64,000 nucleotides of DNA from Saccharopolyspora phatthalungensis (GCF_014203395.1 NZ_JACHIW010000001.1:3145501-3209500); one strand, 5' to 3'; shown: positions 37,772-46,325, counted from the first letter of the stretch. Made by a program: numbers and translations. The notes: generated by a model not told the origin, from the letters alone.

Positions 37772-40006
37772 GTGACCACATTGGACGCGAAGCTCGACCG
37801 GGTGCTCGGTGCCAAGACCGGCAAGGCGCTCGAATCGGCGCTGGGGCTGGCCACGGTGGGGGATCTGCTGCGGCACTACCCACGGCGCTACGCCGAGCGC
37901 GGTGAGCTGACCGCCATCGCCGGTCTGGAGATCGGCGAGCACGCCACCGTGCTGGCCCAGGTGGAGCGGGTCGGCAAGCGCACCATGAAGTCCCGCCGCG
38001 GCACCATCGTGGAGGCCCGCATCACCGACGGTCACCGATCGCTGAGCTGCACGTTCTTCAACCAGGCGTGGCGGGAGCGTGAGCTGCTGCCGGGCCGGCG
38101 CGGGATGTTCGCCGGCAAGGTGACCGCCTACCGCAACCAGTTGCAGCTGGCGCATCCGGAGTACCAGCTGTTCGATTCGGACACGGACCTCGGTTCGGCG
38201 GCCGAGGAGTTCGCCGCCGCGCTGATCCCGGTCTACCCGGCCGCACAGGGCCTGCCGTCGTGGTCCATCGCGCGGTGCGTGGGGCAGGTGCTGGACGTCT
38301 GGGACGGCACCGACGACCCGCTGCCGGTGGAGCTGCGCGACCGGATGCGGCTGGCCGACCTCGAAGCGGCGCTGCGCAAGATCCACCGGCCGCAGAACTA
38401 CGCCGATGTGGGCGCCGCGCAGGGCCGGCTGAAGTGGGACGAGGCGTTGGCGGTGCAGCTGGCGCTGGCGCAGCTGCGCGGAGCGGCGAAGTCGCACCCG
38501 GCCCCGGTGTGCGAGCCCCGCGACGACGGGGTGCTGGCAGCGTTCGACCAGCGAATGCCGTTCGAGCTGACCAAGGGGCAGCAGGAGATCGGCGAGCGGA
38601 TCGCCTTGGACCTGACCACCGAGCACCCGATGAACCGCCTGGTTCAGGGCGAGGTCGGCAGCGGCAAGACCGTGGTGGCGCTGCGCGCGATGCTGCAGGT
38701 GGTGGACTCCGGTCGGCAGGCTGCGATGCTCGCCCCGACCGAGGTACTCGCGGCGCAGCACGCGCGCTCGCTGCGCGAGCTGCTTGGCGACCTTGCGATG
38801 GCCGGCGAACTCGGCGGCGCGGACGACGCCACCCGCGTGACGCTGCTAACCGGCTCGCTGAACGCGGCGCAACGCAAGAAGGCTCTGCTGGAGGCAGCTT
38901 CCGGTGAAGCCGGGATCGTCGTTGGCACGCATGCGCTGATCCAGGACCGGGTGTCGTTCGCCGATCTCGGTCTGGTGGTGGTCGACGAGCAGCACCGCTT
39001 CGGCGTCGAGCAGCGTGACGCGCTGCGGGCGCGCGGTGGGGACGACGTGTCGCCGCACGTGCTGGTCATGACCGCCACGCCGATCCCCCGCACGGTGGCG
39101 ATGACGGTCTACGGCGACCTGGAAACCTCGGCGCTGCGGGAACTTCCGCGCGGCCGCTCGCCGATCAGCACGAGTGTCGTTCCGGTGGCGGAGAAACCGG
39201 CTTGGCTGGACCGGGCTTGGCAGCGGATCCACGAGGAGGTCCGGGCCGGGCACCAAGTCTACGTGGTCTGTCCCCGGATCGGCGACGACGAGGAGAACTC
39301 GGGCAAGGGCAAGAAGAAGGCCGCGAAGTCCGCTGTGGACGACAGCGACGGGGGCGGCGAGGAGCCGCCGCCGGAGGACGGCGAGGAACGGCGACCGCCG
39401 CTGGCGGTGCTCGACGTCGCCGAACAGCTAGGCGCCGGGCCGTTGGCGGGCTTGCGGCTGGGCATCCTGCACGGTCGGCTGGCCGCCGACGACAAGGACG
39501 CGGTGATGCGCGCGTTCGCCGCCGGGGAACTCGACGTGCTGGTCGCCACCACCGTCGTCGAGGTCGGCGTCAACGTCCCGAACGCCACCGTCATGGTGAT
39601 CATGGACGCCGACCGGTTCGGGGTCAGCCAGCTGCACCAGCTGCGCGGTCGCGTCGGCCGGGGCAGTGCGCCGGGCCTGTGCCTGCTGGTCACCGATGCG
39701 ATGGGCGGCACCACCACGCGGGAGCGCCTGGACGCCGTCGCCTCCACCACGGACGGTTTCGAGCTCGCCCGCCTGGACCTGGAGCTGCGCCGCGAGGGCG
39801 ACATCCTCGGCGCGGCGCAGTCCGGCCGGAAGTCGGGCCTGAAGCTGCTGTCGTTGCTGCGCGACGAGGACGTGATCGCCCAGGCGCGGGAGGAGGCCGA
39901 CCGGATCGTCGGCGCCGATCCCCGGCTGCGCGGACACCCCGGCCTGGCCTGGATGGTCGCCGAGGTCGTCGATGCCGAGCGCGCGGAGTACCTGGAAAAG
40001 AGCTGA
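37772..40006 (+). CDS. recG: ATP-dependent DNA helicase RecG
   Basis: RecG remodels stalled forks and Holliday junctions. The 744-residue protein has the N-terminal wedge/OB domain (about 60-150), Walker A VQGEVGSGKTVVALRAML (about 288-305), the DEQH box VVVDEQHRFGVEQRDALR (about 400-417), motif III MTATPIPRT, and C-terminal helicase motifs TTVVEVGVNVPNATVMVIMD and QLHQLRGRVGRGS. Between about 500 and 550 lies a charged insert (NSGKGKKKAAKSAVDDSDGG) that typical RecG proteins lack or have shorter. GTG at 37772 has GGAGGACAACCA upstream. Its terminator is split by a mobile element. Confidence 0.95.
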   Translation: MTTLDAKLDRVLGAKTGKALESALGLATVGDLLRHYPRRYAERGELTAIAGLEIGEHATVLAQVERVGKRTMKSRRGTIVEARITDGHRSLSCTFFNQAWRERELLPGRRGMFAGKVTAYRNQLQLAHPEYQLFDSDTDLGSAAEEFAAALIPVYPAAQGLPSWSIARCVGQVLDVWDGTDDPLPVELRDRMRLADLEAALRKIHRPQNYADVGAAQGRLKWDEALAVQLALAQLRGAAKSHPAPVCEPRDDGVLAAFDQRMPFELTKGQQEIGERIALDLTTEHPMNRLVQGEVGSGKTVVALRAMLQVVDSGRQAAMLAPTEVLAAQHARSLRELLGDLAMAGELGGADDATRVTLLTGSLNAAQRKKALLEAASGEAGIVVGTHALIQDRVSFADLGLVVVDEQHRFGVEQRDALRARGGDDVSPHVLVMTATPIPRTVAMTVYGDLETSALRELPRGRSPISTSVVPVAEKPAWLDRAWQRIHEEVRAGHQVYVVCPRIGDDEENSGKGKKKAAKSAVDDSDGGGEEPPPEDGEERRPPLAVLDVAEQLGAGPLAGLRLGILHGRLAADDKDAVMRAFAAGELDVLVATTVVEVGVNVPNATVMVIMDADRFGVSQLHQLRGRVGRGSAPGLCLLVTDAMGGTTTRERLDAVASTTDGFELARLDLELRREGDILGAAQSGRKSGLKLLSLLRDEDVIAQAREEADRIVGADPRLRGHPGLAWMVAEVVDAERAEYLEKS

Positions 40007-40013
40007 CCCGATG

Positions 40014-40055
40014 GCGATTTCAAGGGAAAATCGGCGCGTTGCTTTCCCTTGAAAT
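40014..40055 (+). terminator. recG terminator hairpin, interrupted by insertion
   Basis: GCGATTTCAAGGGAAA (40014-40029) pairs with TTTCCCTTGAAAT (40043-40055). The last three bases of the partner arm (CGC) are now at 41671-41673, on the far side of the inserted element. Removing the element and one target copy restores a perfect 16-bp hairpin. Confidence 0.8.
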
Positions 40056-40120
40056 GGGCTATGAAGCAGTGGCCGATCACGCGGCCTCTGCCACCTGATG
40101 ACCATGATCAAAATGAACGC

Positions 40121-40435
40121 CGTGCCCTTCTTCAGGTCACCGGTCTCATCGACCACCAGCATCGCCTCGCTGGTTCCCAAACGCTGGACCGCGATCCGGC
40201 GGATGTCATCACGCACGGCATCGGCGTCCCACACCGCCCGCGACAGCAGATGCTGCATGCCATCCGGAGTGACATCACCGGCGTGCTCGGCAATGCTCCA
40301 GCAATTCTTCCGTGGCAGGTCCGACAACAACCCGAGCACGAACGCCCGCACCCGTCGACGCGGCTCCACCCGCGTGAACCGCCCCGCCACCCCCGCCATC
40401 AACGACTCGAACGACTCAAAAAATGGAGGTTGCAT
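40121..40435 (-). pseudogene. IS701-family transposase, N-terminal remnant
   Basis: 105 codons match the N-terminus of IS701-type DDE transposases: AGVAGRFTRVEPRRRVRAFV, ENCW-like WSIAEHAGDVTPDGMQHLLS, RAVWDADAVRDDIRRI and the first catalytic Asp in AMLVVDETGDLKKGT. Right after KKGT the family sequence stops and the frame runs out through the left inverted repeat into DNA antisense to recG. Intact relatives are about 400 residues. A deletion joining this point to the element end is the simplest cause. Confidence 0.85.
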
Positions 40436-40436
40436 T

Positions 40437-40610
40437 ATGAGTACCGACGGTTGGATGAAATCTAGCTACAGCCAAACAAACGGCGCGTGTGTCGAATTAA
40501 CCGTTACGCTTGACCGTATCCGCGATTCTAAGGACCCGAACGGACCAACGTTGGCCGTCGATGTGTTGACGTTCATCGATGGCGTGAAGCAGGGTCGTTT
40601 CGACCGCTGA
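40437..40610 (+). CDS. DUF397 domain protein in mobile element
   Basis: A complete 57-residue DUF397 protein: WMKSSYSQTNGACVEL, then RIRDSKDPNGPTLAVD and FIDGVKQGRFDR, which is the full family pattern. GGAGG (40425-40429) lies seven bases before the ATG. It starts two bases from the divergent transposase remnant. Codon use is less GC-rich than in the flanking genes, which supports transfer. DUF397 genes normally pair with XRE/DUF5753 regulators, but none is in this element. Confidence 0.85.
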   Translation: MSTDGWMKSSYSQTNGACVELTVTLDRIRDSKDPNGPTLAVDVLTFIDGVKQGRFDR

Positions 40611-40917
40611 GACAGTGGTGCCCCCGGTACGGCGTACCGGGGGCACCGTGGTGTCTGAGGTTCGAAATGTCTCGGCTTGGCTTTGCCGTCCCTCTGACGT
40701 GGGCGAGGGTATCAGGTTTTGCCGTTGTGTCTTCGATGGTTCCTTTCCAGGTGAGGTAGCGCTGTTCGGCCACGCTGAACATACAGTTGCGGCACTTCCA
40801 CTGGCCGTCAACTGGGCGTAGTACGTGGCCTGTGATGCGGTCGTGGTAGCCGTTTCCGTTGTTGAACGGGTAGCGTTTGAATTGGAGTCGCACGGTTCCG
40901 GGTGCAGGCTTTAGCAT
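40573..40917 (-). CDS. Small CxxC protein in mobile element
   Basis: A 114-residue basic protein starting MLKPAPGTVRLQFKRYPFNN, with a single zinc-type pair in GQWKCRNCMFSVAEQRYLTW (about 38-57) and a low-complexity C-terminus that overlaps the DUF397 gene by 38 bases. A GAAAGGA lies about eight bases before the ATG. I do not recognise the family. The N-terminal 65 residues look protein-like; the tail may be read-through sequence. Confidence 0.5.
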   Translation of the reverse strand: MLKPAPGTVRLQFKRYPFNNGNGYHDRITGHVLRPVDGQWKCRNCMFSVAEQRYLTWKGTIEDTTAKPDTLAHVRGTAKPSRDISNLRHHGAPGTPYRGHHCLSGRNDPASRHR

Positions 40918-41077
40918 GAAGGTTTCCTTTCAGTGCATCATCCGCAGCATGTTGAGTGCCATTGGGATTTGGTCGATTACGTGTGGTGGGAGTTCCAGGG
41001 TTTGTGTTGTGTTGAGGCGGTGGTTGGTGATCGTAGCGGCCTTCTGCTTCGTTGATTTCTGCGCTGTATATGGGCAT
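40808..41077 (-). CDS. Hypothetical protein in mobile element
   Basis: An 89-residue frame beginning MPIYSAEINEAEGRYDHQPP, with AGGAG eight bases before its ATG. Its first 55 residues lie in otherwise empty DNA, while the rest overlaps the start of the CxxC gene in another frame, so either the real product is shorter through a lost stop or the two genes overlap. No family is recognised. Confidence 0.35.
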   Translation of the reverse strand: MPIYSAEINEAEGRYDHQPPPQHNTNPGTPTTRNRPNPNGTQHAADDALKGNLHAKACTRNRATPIQTLPVQQRKRLPRPHHRPRTTPS

Positions 41078-41103
41078 GTCGGTGACTCCTGTCGATATGA
41101 TTT

Positions 41104-41133
41104 CGGCCCAAACGCTGCGGGGCGTTTGGGCCG
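41104..41133 (-). terminator. Hairpin inside the mobile element
   Basis: CGGCCCAAACGC (41104-41115) pairs perfectly with GCGTTTGGGCCG (41122-41133). It lies 13 bases after the stop of the minus-strand frame ending at 41146, so it may terminate that transcript; there is no T-run. Confidence 0.5.
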
Positions 41134-41145
41134 GTTCTGGACTGT

Positions 41146-41448
41146 TCAGGCTTTCGCGGTCGCCTGTTTGGTGCCCCGTTTGGGGTCGCCTTTGTCCAGG
41201 GTGCGGAACACAACCGTCGTGACGGCGTTGTTGGCGTCCCGTTCTTTGCCGTGGTCGAAGTGGTAACCCTCGCGGTTGGTTGTGAAGGGTTGGAAGCGGG
41301 CCGACTCCACCCGGCTTACCGGCACCAACCAGCGTGAAGGCTGGCTCAACGGCGTAGGTGTGGCGTAAGCCGCTGCCCCGGCTAGGGCTAGTAGCCGGGC
41401 CAGCGGCCCACCGCGACTCAGACTAGAGCAACAGCGATGCCCCCGCAC
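41146..41448 (-). CDS. Hypothetical basic protein in mobile element
   Basis: Up to 100 residues. The C-terminal two thirds looks like a real protein (WLVPVSRVESARFQPFTTNR, then GYHFDHGKERDANNAVTTVV and RTLDKGDPKRGTKQATAKA), but the N-terminal part has no good start and begins inside a 15-bp inverted repeat (41434-41448 with 41466-41480). It may be a gene whose 5' end was replaced by rearrangement. The tone recalls small replication or transfer genes of actinomycete integrative elements, without a firm match. Confidence 0.4.
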   Translation of the reverse strand: MRGHRCCSSLSRGGPLARLLALAGAAAYATPTPLSQPSRWLVPVSRVESARFQPFTTNREGYHFDHGKERDANNAVTTVVFRTLDKGDPKRGTKQATAKA

Positions 41449-41480
41449 TGGCTTCCCAACCCAAGGTGCGGGGGCATCGC
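41434..41480. repeat. 15-bp perfect inverted repeat in mobile element
   Basis: GCGATGCCCCCGCAC (41434-41448) with GTGCGGGGGCATCGC (41466-41480), loop 17 bases. It could be a terminator or a scar of an earlier insertion. Confidence 0.6.
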
Positions 41481-41670
41481 CACGTGATGCGCTCTGTCAT
41501 TCGCCGCGTTCGCATCGTGCGCCTTGCTCACCCTGGGCGCATCACGACGTTTGTTCGCTTCACCCGTTACGGTACGTAGCAACGCCTCAAGGTGTTTGTT
41601 TTGATCAAGACCATCAGTCGGCAGGTCCCGCGAGATCGGCCACTGCTTCATAGCCCATTTCCCTTGAAAT

Positions 41671-41943
41671 CGCTCGACCCCGGGTGACCGCCGGGCCGCT
41701 ACGGGACCCACGTTCTGGTGATCTTCGGTTGCCAACGGCCGACCCGCGGGCCAAAAACGAGATCAAAAATTGGAAATAGAGAAAATTTTGCTCTTTTTCT
41801 TTCGGTGGGTTCTTGTGTCAAATTGACATTTGAGCAGGTCATCGCCATGGCGAGGCGTCCATCACCTGGGAGGTTCTCCCGGTAGGAGGAATTTTCGCGG
41901 TAGTGTGCTCACACCGACCGACACCTGTCCAGGAGGAGCCGGC
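41671..41943 (+). promoter_or_regulatory. AT-rich region upstream of pyc
   Basis: Bases 41758-41830 are strikingly AT-rich, with runs such as GAAAATTTTG and CTTTTTCTTTC. They hold the symmetric element TGTCAA, A, TTGACA (41816-41828), 116 bases before the pyc ATG. This may be the pyc promoter and an operator, or the remains of a second insertion. Confidence 0.4.
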
Positions 41944-44900
41944 ATGTTCCGCAAAGTTCTCGTCGCCAACCGCGGCGAGATTGCGATCCGCGCGTTCCGC
42001 GCCGCGTACGAGCTAGGCGCGGGCACGGTCGCGGTGTTTCCGCACGAGGACCGCAACTCGTTGCACCGTCTGAAAGCCGACGAGTCGTACGAGATCGGCG
42101 AACCTGGTCATCCGGTCCGCGCCTACCTGTCCGTGGAAGAGATCATCAAGGCCGCGCGCCAGTCCGGCGCCGACGCGGTCTACCCCGGTTACGGGTTCCT
42201 CTCGGAGAATCCCGAACTGGCGCGGGCCTGCCAGGAGGCCGGGATCACCTTCGTCGGTCCCAGCCACGAAATCCTGCAGATGACCGGGAACAAGGCGACC
42301 GCGGTCGCCGCCGCCCGCGAGGCCGGGGTGCCGGTGCTGGACTCCTCGGCGCCGTCCGGCGACGTCGACGAGCTGCTGGCCGCCGCCGAGGACATGACGT
42401 TCCCGGTGTTCGTGAAGGCCGTCGCCGGCGGTGGCGGGCGCGGCATGCGCCGGGTGGACGCGCCGCCCGCACTGCGCGAGTCGCTGGAAGCCGCGATGCG
42501 CGAAGCCGAATCGGCCTTCGGCGACCCGACGGTCTTCTTGGAACAGGCGGTCGTCAAGCCGCGGCACATCGAGGTGCAGATCCTCGCCGATGCCGCCGGT
42601 AACGTGATTCACCTCTTCGAGCGGGACTGCTCGGTGCAGCGCCGCCACCAGAAGGTCATCGAAATCGCCCCGGCGCCCAACCTCGACCCGCAGCTGCGGG
42701 AGCGGATCTGCGCCGACGCCGTCGCCTTCGCCCGCAAGATCGGCTACGTCAACGCGGGCACCGTGGAGTTCCTGGTCGACGAGCAGGGCCGCCACGTGTT
42801 CATCGAGATGAACCCGCGCATCCAGGTCGAGCACACGGTGACCGAGGAGGTCACCGACGCCGACCTGGTCCAATCGCAGTTGCGTATCGCGGCCGGCGAG
42901 ACGCTTGAAGACCTCGGCCTGACGCAGGACACGATCCGGTTGCGCGGCGCGGCGCTGCAGTGCCGCATCACCACCGAGGACCCGGCCAACGGGTTCCGCC
43001 CGGACACCGGCATGATCAGCGCCTACCGGTCGCCGGGCGGCGCCGGCATCCGGCTGGACGGCGGCACCGCGTTCGCCGGCACCAGCGTCAGCGCGCACTT
43101 CGACTCGATGCTGGTGAAGCTGTCCTGCCGGGGTCGCGACTTCGCCACCGCCGTCGCGAGGGCCCGCCGGGCGGTCGCCGAATTCCGGATCCGCGGCGTG
43201 TCCACGAACATCCCGTTCCTACAGGCCGTGCTGGACGACGCGGACTTCGCCGCGGGCAGGGTCACCACCTCGTTCATCGACGAGCGGCCGCACCTGCTCA
43301 CCGCCCGGCACTCGGCCGACCGCGGCACCCGGCTGCTGAACTACCTCGCCGACGTAACGGTCAACCGGCCCAACGGCGAGCGCCCGACCACCCCGGAGCC
43401 GGCGAACAAGCTGCCGGAGCTGGACATCTCGGTCGAGCCCGCCGCCGGCTCGAAGCAGAAGCTCGTCGAGCTCGGCCCGGAGGGTTTCGCCCGCTGGCTG
43501 CGGGAATCCAAGGCGGTCGGGGTCACCGACACCACCTTCCGGGACGCCCACCAGTCGCTGCTGGCGACCCGAGTACGCACCCGGGACCTGCTCGCGGTCG
43601 CGCCGTACGTGGCGCGGATGACGCCGGAGCTGCTGTCCCTGGAGTGCTGGGGCGGCGCGACCTACGACGTGGCGCTGCGGTTTCTGGCCGAAGACCCGTG
43701 GGAGCGGCTGGCGAAGCTGCGCGCAGCGGTGCCCAACATCTGCTTGCAGATGCTGCTGCGTGGCCGCAACACCGTCGGCTACACGCCTTACCCGACCGAG
43801 GTGACCGAGCACTTCGTGCAGGAGGCCACCGACACCGGCATCGACATCTTCCGCATCTTCGACGCGCTCAACGACGTCGAGCAGATGCGCCCGGCCATCG
43901 AGGCCGTCCGGGCGACCGGGAAGTCGATCGCCGAGGTGGCGCTGTGCTACACGGCTGATCTGTCCAACCCGGACGAGAAGCTGTACACGCTGGACTACTA
44001 TCTGCGGCTGGCCGAGCAGATCGTCGATGCCGGTGCGCACGTGCTCGCCATCAAGGACATGGCCGGGCTGCTGCGCCCGCCGGCCGCGGCGAAGCTGGTG
44101 TCCGCGCTGCGTGCGGAATTCGACCTGCCGGTGCACCTGCACACCCACGACACGCCGGGTGGCCAGCTGGCCACCTACCTGGCGGCCATCCAGTCCGGCG
44201 TGGACGCGGTCGACGCCGCGACGGCGTCGTTGGCCGGCACCACCTCCCAACCCGCCCTGTCGTCGGTGGTGGCCGCCACCGACTACACCGAGCAGGCCAC
44301 CGGACTGGACCTGCAGGCGGTGTGCGACCTGGAGCCGTACTGGGAGTCGGTGCGCAAGGTCTACCAGCCGTTCGAGGCGGGTCTGGCTTCGCCGACGGGC
44401 CGGGTCTACAAGCACGAGATCCCCGGCGGCCAGCTGTCGAACCTGCGCACCCAGGCGGTCGCGCTCGGGCTGGGCGACAAGTTCGAGGAGATCGAGGCGA
44501 TGTACGCCGCGGCCGACCGGATCCTCGGTCGGCTGGTCAAGGTGACCCCGTCGTCGAAGGTGGTCGGCGACCTGGCACTGCACCTGGTGGGCGCGGGCGT
44601 GGACCCGGCCGACTTCGAGTCCGACCCGCGCAGGTTCGACATCCCGGACTCGGTGATCGGATTCCTGCAGGGCGAGCTCGGCGACCCGCCGGCGGGCTGG
44701 CCGGAGCCGTTCCGCACCCGCGCGCTGGAGGGGCGCACCGCCTCGCGCAAGCTCGCGGATCTGTCCGAGGAGGACCGCGAAGGGCTGGCGTCCGACCGCC
44801 GGGGCACCTTGAACCGGCTGATGTTCGCCAAGCCGACCAAGGAGTTCGCCGAGCACCGCGCGGCGTACGGCGACACTTCCCTGTTGCGCAGCAAGGACTT

Positions 44901-45321
44901 CTTCTACGGGCTGCGGCCGGGGGAGGAGTACTCGGTGGACCTGGAGCCGGGCGTGCGGCTGCTCCTCGGTCTGGAGGCGATCAGCGAGCCCGACGAGCGC
45001 GGTATCCGCACCGTGATGGCCGTGTTGAACGGGCAGTTGCGGCCGATCCAGGTCCGCGACCGCTCGGTGGCCACGAACCTGCCGGTCGCGGAGAAGGCCG
45101 ACCGGTCCAACCCCGGCCACGTGCCCGCGCCGTTCGCCGGTGTGGTGACGCTGTCGGTCGGCGAGGGCGACGTGGTGGAGGCGGGTCAGACCATCGCCAC
45201 CATCGAGGCGATGAAGATGGAGGCCGCGGTCACGGCCCCGCAGGGCGGTCGGGTCAAGCGCCTGGCCATCGGCGGGGTCCAGCAGGTCGAAGGCGGCGAC
45301 CTGATCATCGAACTCGGCTGA
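41944..45321 (+). CDS. pyc: Pyruvate carboxylase
   Basis: Pyc carboxylates pyruvate to oxaloacetate with biotin and ATP, refilling the TCA cycle. The 1125-residue chain has all domains in order: biotin carboxylase (1-450; KAVAGGGGRGMRRV, EMNPRIQVEHTVTEEVT), carboxyltransferase (about 530-830; DTTFRDAHQSLLATRVRTRD, IKDMAGLLRPPAA, HLHTHDTPGG), allosteric linker, and C-terminal biotinyl domain with IEAMKMEAAV, the biotin lysine near residue 1092. The ATG follows AGGAGGAGC by six bases. Upstream DNA was disturbed by the inserted element, so its promoter may differ from relatives. Confidence 0.97.
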   Translation: MFRKVLVANRGEIAIRAFRAAYELGAGTVAVFPHEDRNSLHRLKADESYEIGEPGHPVRAYLSVEEIIKAARQSGADAVYPGYGFLSENPELARACQEAGITFVGPSHEILQMTGNKATAVAAAREAGVPVLDSSAPSGDVDELLAAAEDMTFPVFVKAVAGGGGRGMRRVDAPPALRESLEAAMREAESAFGDPTVFLEQAVVKPRHIEVQILADAAGNVIHLFERDCSVQRRHQKVIEIAPAPNLDPQLRERICADAVAFARKIGYVNAGTVEFLVDEQGRHVFIEMNPRIQVEHTVTEEVTDADLVQSQLRIAAGETLEDLGLTQDTIRLRGAALQCRITTEDPANGFRPDTGMISAYRSPGGAGIRLDGGTAFAGTSVSAHFDSMLVKLSCRGRDFATAVARARRAVAEFRIRGVSTNIPFLQAVLDDADFAAGRVTTSFIDERPHLLTARHSADRGTRLLNYLADVTVNRPNGERPTTPEPANKLPELDISVEPAAGSKQKLVELGPEGFARWLRESKAVGVTDTTFRDAHQSLLATRVRTRDLLAVAPYVARMTPELLSLECWGGATYDVALRFLAEDPWERLAKLRAAVPNICLQMLLRGRNTVGYTPYPTEVTEHFVQEATDTGIDIFRIFDALNDVEQMRPAIEAVRATGKSIAEVALCYTADLSNPDEKLYTLDYYLRLAEQIVDAGAHVLAIKDMAGLLRPPAAAKLVSALRAEFDLPVHLHTHDTPGGQLATYLAAIQSGVDAVDAATASLAGTTSQPALSSVVAATDYTEQATGLDLQAVCDLEPYWESVRKVYQPFEAGLASPTGRVYKHEIPGGQLSNLRTQAVALGLGDKFEEIEAMYAAADRILGRLVKVTPSSKVVGDLALHLVGAGVDPADFESDPRRFDIPDSVIGFLQGELGDPPAGWPEPFRTRALEGRTASRKLADLSEEDREGLASDRRGTLNRLMFAKPTKEFAEHRAAYGDTSLLRSKDFFYGLRPGEEYSVDLEPGVRLLLGLEAISEPDERGIRTVMAVLNGQLRPIQVRDRSVATNLPVAEKADRSNPGHVPAPFAGVVTLSVGEGDVVEAGQTIATIEAMKMEAAVTAPQGGRVKRLAIGGVQQVEGGDLIIELG

Positions 45322-45337
45322 CAATCGCAACCGCGAC

Positions 45338-45365
45338 GCGGGCCGTCCTGCCGAGGGCGGCCCGC
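45338..45365 (+). terminator. pyc terminator
   Basis: GCGGGCCG (45338-45345) pairs with CGGCCCGC (45358-45365) plus two inner pairs, between pyc and the convergent PIN-domain gene. Confidence 0.6.
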
Positions 45366-45374
45366 ATTCGCGTC

Positions 45375-45695
45375 TCAAGGGCGGAACGGGTTCTCGATCA
45401 ACAGACCGCCGAAACGCCGGCCGTGCTGCATATCTTCGGAAAGCAACTTCGTCGCCCCTGCCCGCAGCGCTGCCTCGACGATGAGCGCATCCCACAACGC
45501 CAGGCTGTGGTCTTCTTCCAGTTTGCTCGCCGAGACGATCAGCAATGGGTCTGTTCGGATGGGGTCCCACTCGGCGTATTTCGCCACCACTTTGCGGGCG
45601 GCCTCACGGGGTAGCTGTGTCTTTCGGATGGCGACTGCGTAGAACTCCTGGAGCACCTGGGTGCTCAGCGTGCCGGACTCGGTCGGCGTATGCAC
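45375..45695 (-). pseudogene. VapC-like PIN-domain toxin, N-terminally truncated
   Basis: 106 residues match the C-terminal part of VapC/PIN ribonucleases: LSTQVLQEFYAVAIRKTQLP, then SLALWDALIVEAALRAGATKLLSEDMQHG with the conserved acidic residues WDALI and SEDMQ. Full VapC proteins are about 130-140 residues and begin with a catalytic Asp in a DTNVLVY-like strand, which is missing. No antitoxin gene is adjacent; the next gene upstream is unrelated and divergent. It is probably an inactive remnant of a vapBC pair. Confidence 0.75.
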
Positions 45696-45788
45696 ACGAT
45701 TGGGGTTTCTCGGGGCAACCGGCTGCGGGCGCCCGGCGTCTTCGGTGTGCTAGCGGGATTCTTCTTTCGTTCGAGCATCGGGGGTGTC

Positions 45789-46325
45789 ATGCAGCAGTCA
45801 TGGATGCGAGCGGTTTCGGCGGTCGTGCTCGCCGCGGGGTTGCTGGCGGGCGGTGGTGCGGCGTCGGGACAGGCCGCGCCGGGCGTGCGGGACGTTGACT
45901 GGCGCAACGCGGAGTTCACCGTGCCGCCCGTGGGGCCGTGCCCGGAGCAATCCGTGCGGTTCGCCGATGGTGCGGCCGAAGCAGGGGACTCCGTGTACCG
46001 GTTCACGCCGGAGCGGGAGATCGGCTACGCCGATGTCACCGGCGAAGGCGTTGAGGATGCGCTGATCCTGATGGACTGCGGGCCGCGGAACTCGGAATAC
46101 TCCCGGGCACTGATCGCCATGACGACTGGCCCGGACGGCGTCGCCGTGCGGCCCCTGGGCACTGTGGTCAGCCCGCCGGTGTGGACGCAGGTGCCGAACC
46201 GGTTCACCATCTCGCAAGGCGATATCGCGGTGGGCCTGGAAGATTTCGACACCGGCCAGAACTGGACCGAGCACTACCGCTGGGCACAGTCGGCCCGGGC
46301 GTTCGTTCGCGTCGACGGCCGGTGA
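45789..46325 (+). CDS. Secreted hypothetical protein
   Basis: A 178-residue protein with a Sec signal peptide (MRAVSAVVLAAGLLAGGGAA after MQQSW, cleavage probably near SGQAAPG) and a mature domain with two Cys (GPCPEQSVRFADG, LILMDCGPRNSEYSRALI), likely one disulfide. Motifs such as EIGYADVTGEGVEDALI recall secreted proteins with FG-GAP-like or lipoprotein-like folds, but I make no family call. The ATG at 45789 places the hydrophobic core properly. Confidence 0.65.
   Translation: MQQSWMRAVSAVVLAAGLLAGGGAASGQAAPGVRDVDWRNAEFTVPPVGPCPEQSVRFADGAAEAGDSVYRFTPEREIGYADVTGEGVEDALILMDCGPRNSEYSRALIAMTTGPDGVAVRPLGTVVSPPVWTQVPNRFTISQGDIAVGLEDFDTGQNWTEHYRWAQSARAFVRVDGR

Larger units (their letters stand above)
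40055..41657. mobile_element. IS701-like defective element, about 1.6 kb
   Basis: The ends are inverted repeats TGGGCTATGAAGC... (perfect over 24 bases: 40055-40078 and 41634-41657), with weaker similarity inward to about 40112 and 41597. Both sides carry TTTCCCTTGAAA(T) (40043-40055 and 41658-41670), a 12-13 bp target duplication. Inside are the first 105 codons of an IS701/IS4-like transposase, a DUF397 gene and small unknown genes, with lower GC than the flanks. The transposase middle and its catalytic residues after the first Asp are lost, so the element cannot move by itself. Confidence 0.8.

Noticed and set aside
39428..40120. Continuation of the transposase frame into recG
   Set aside because: The open frame continues but the sequence after KKGT has no transposase similarity and is antisense to recG.
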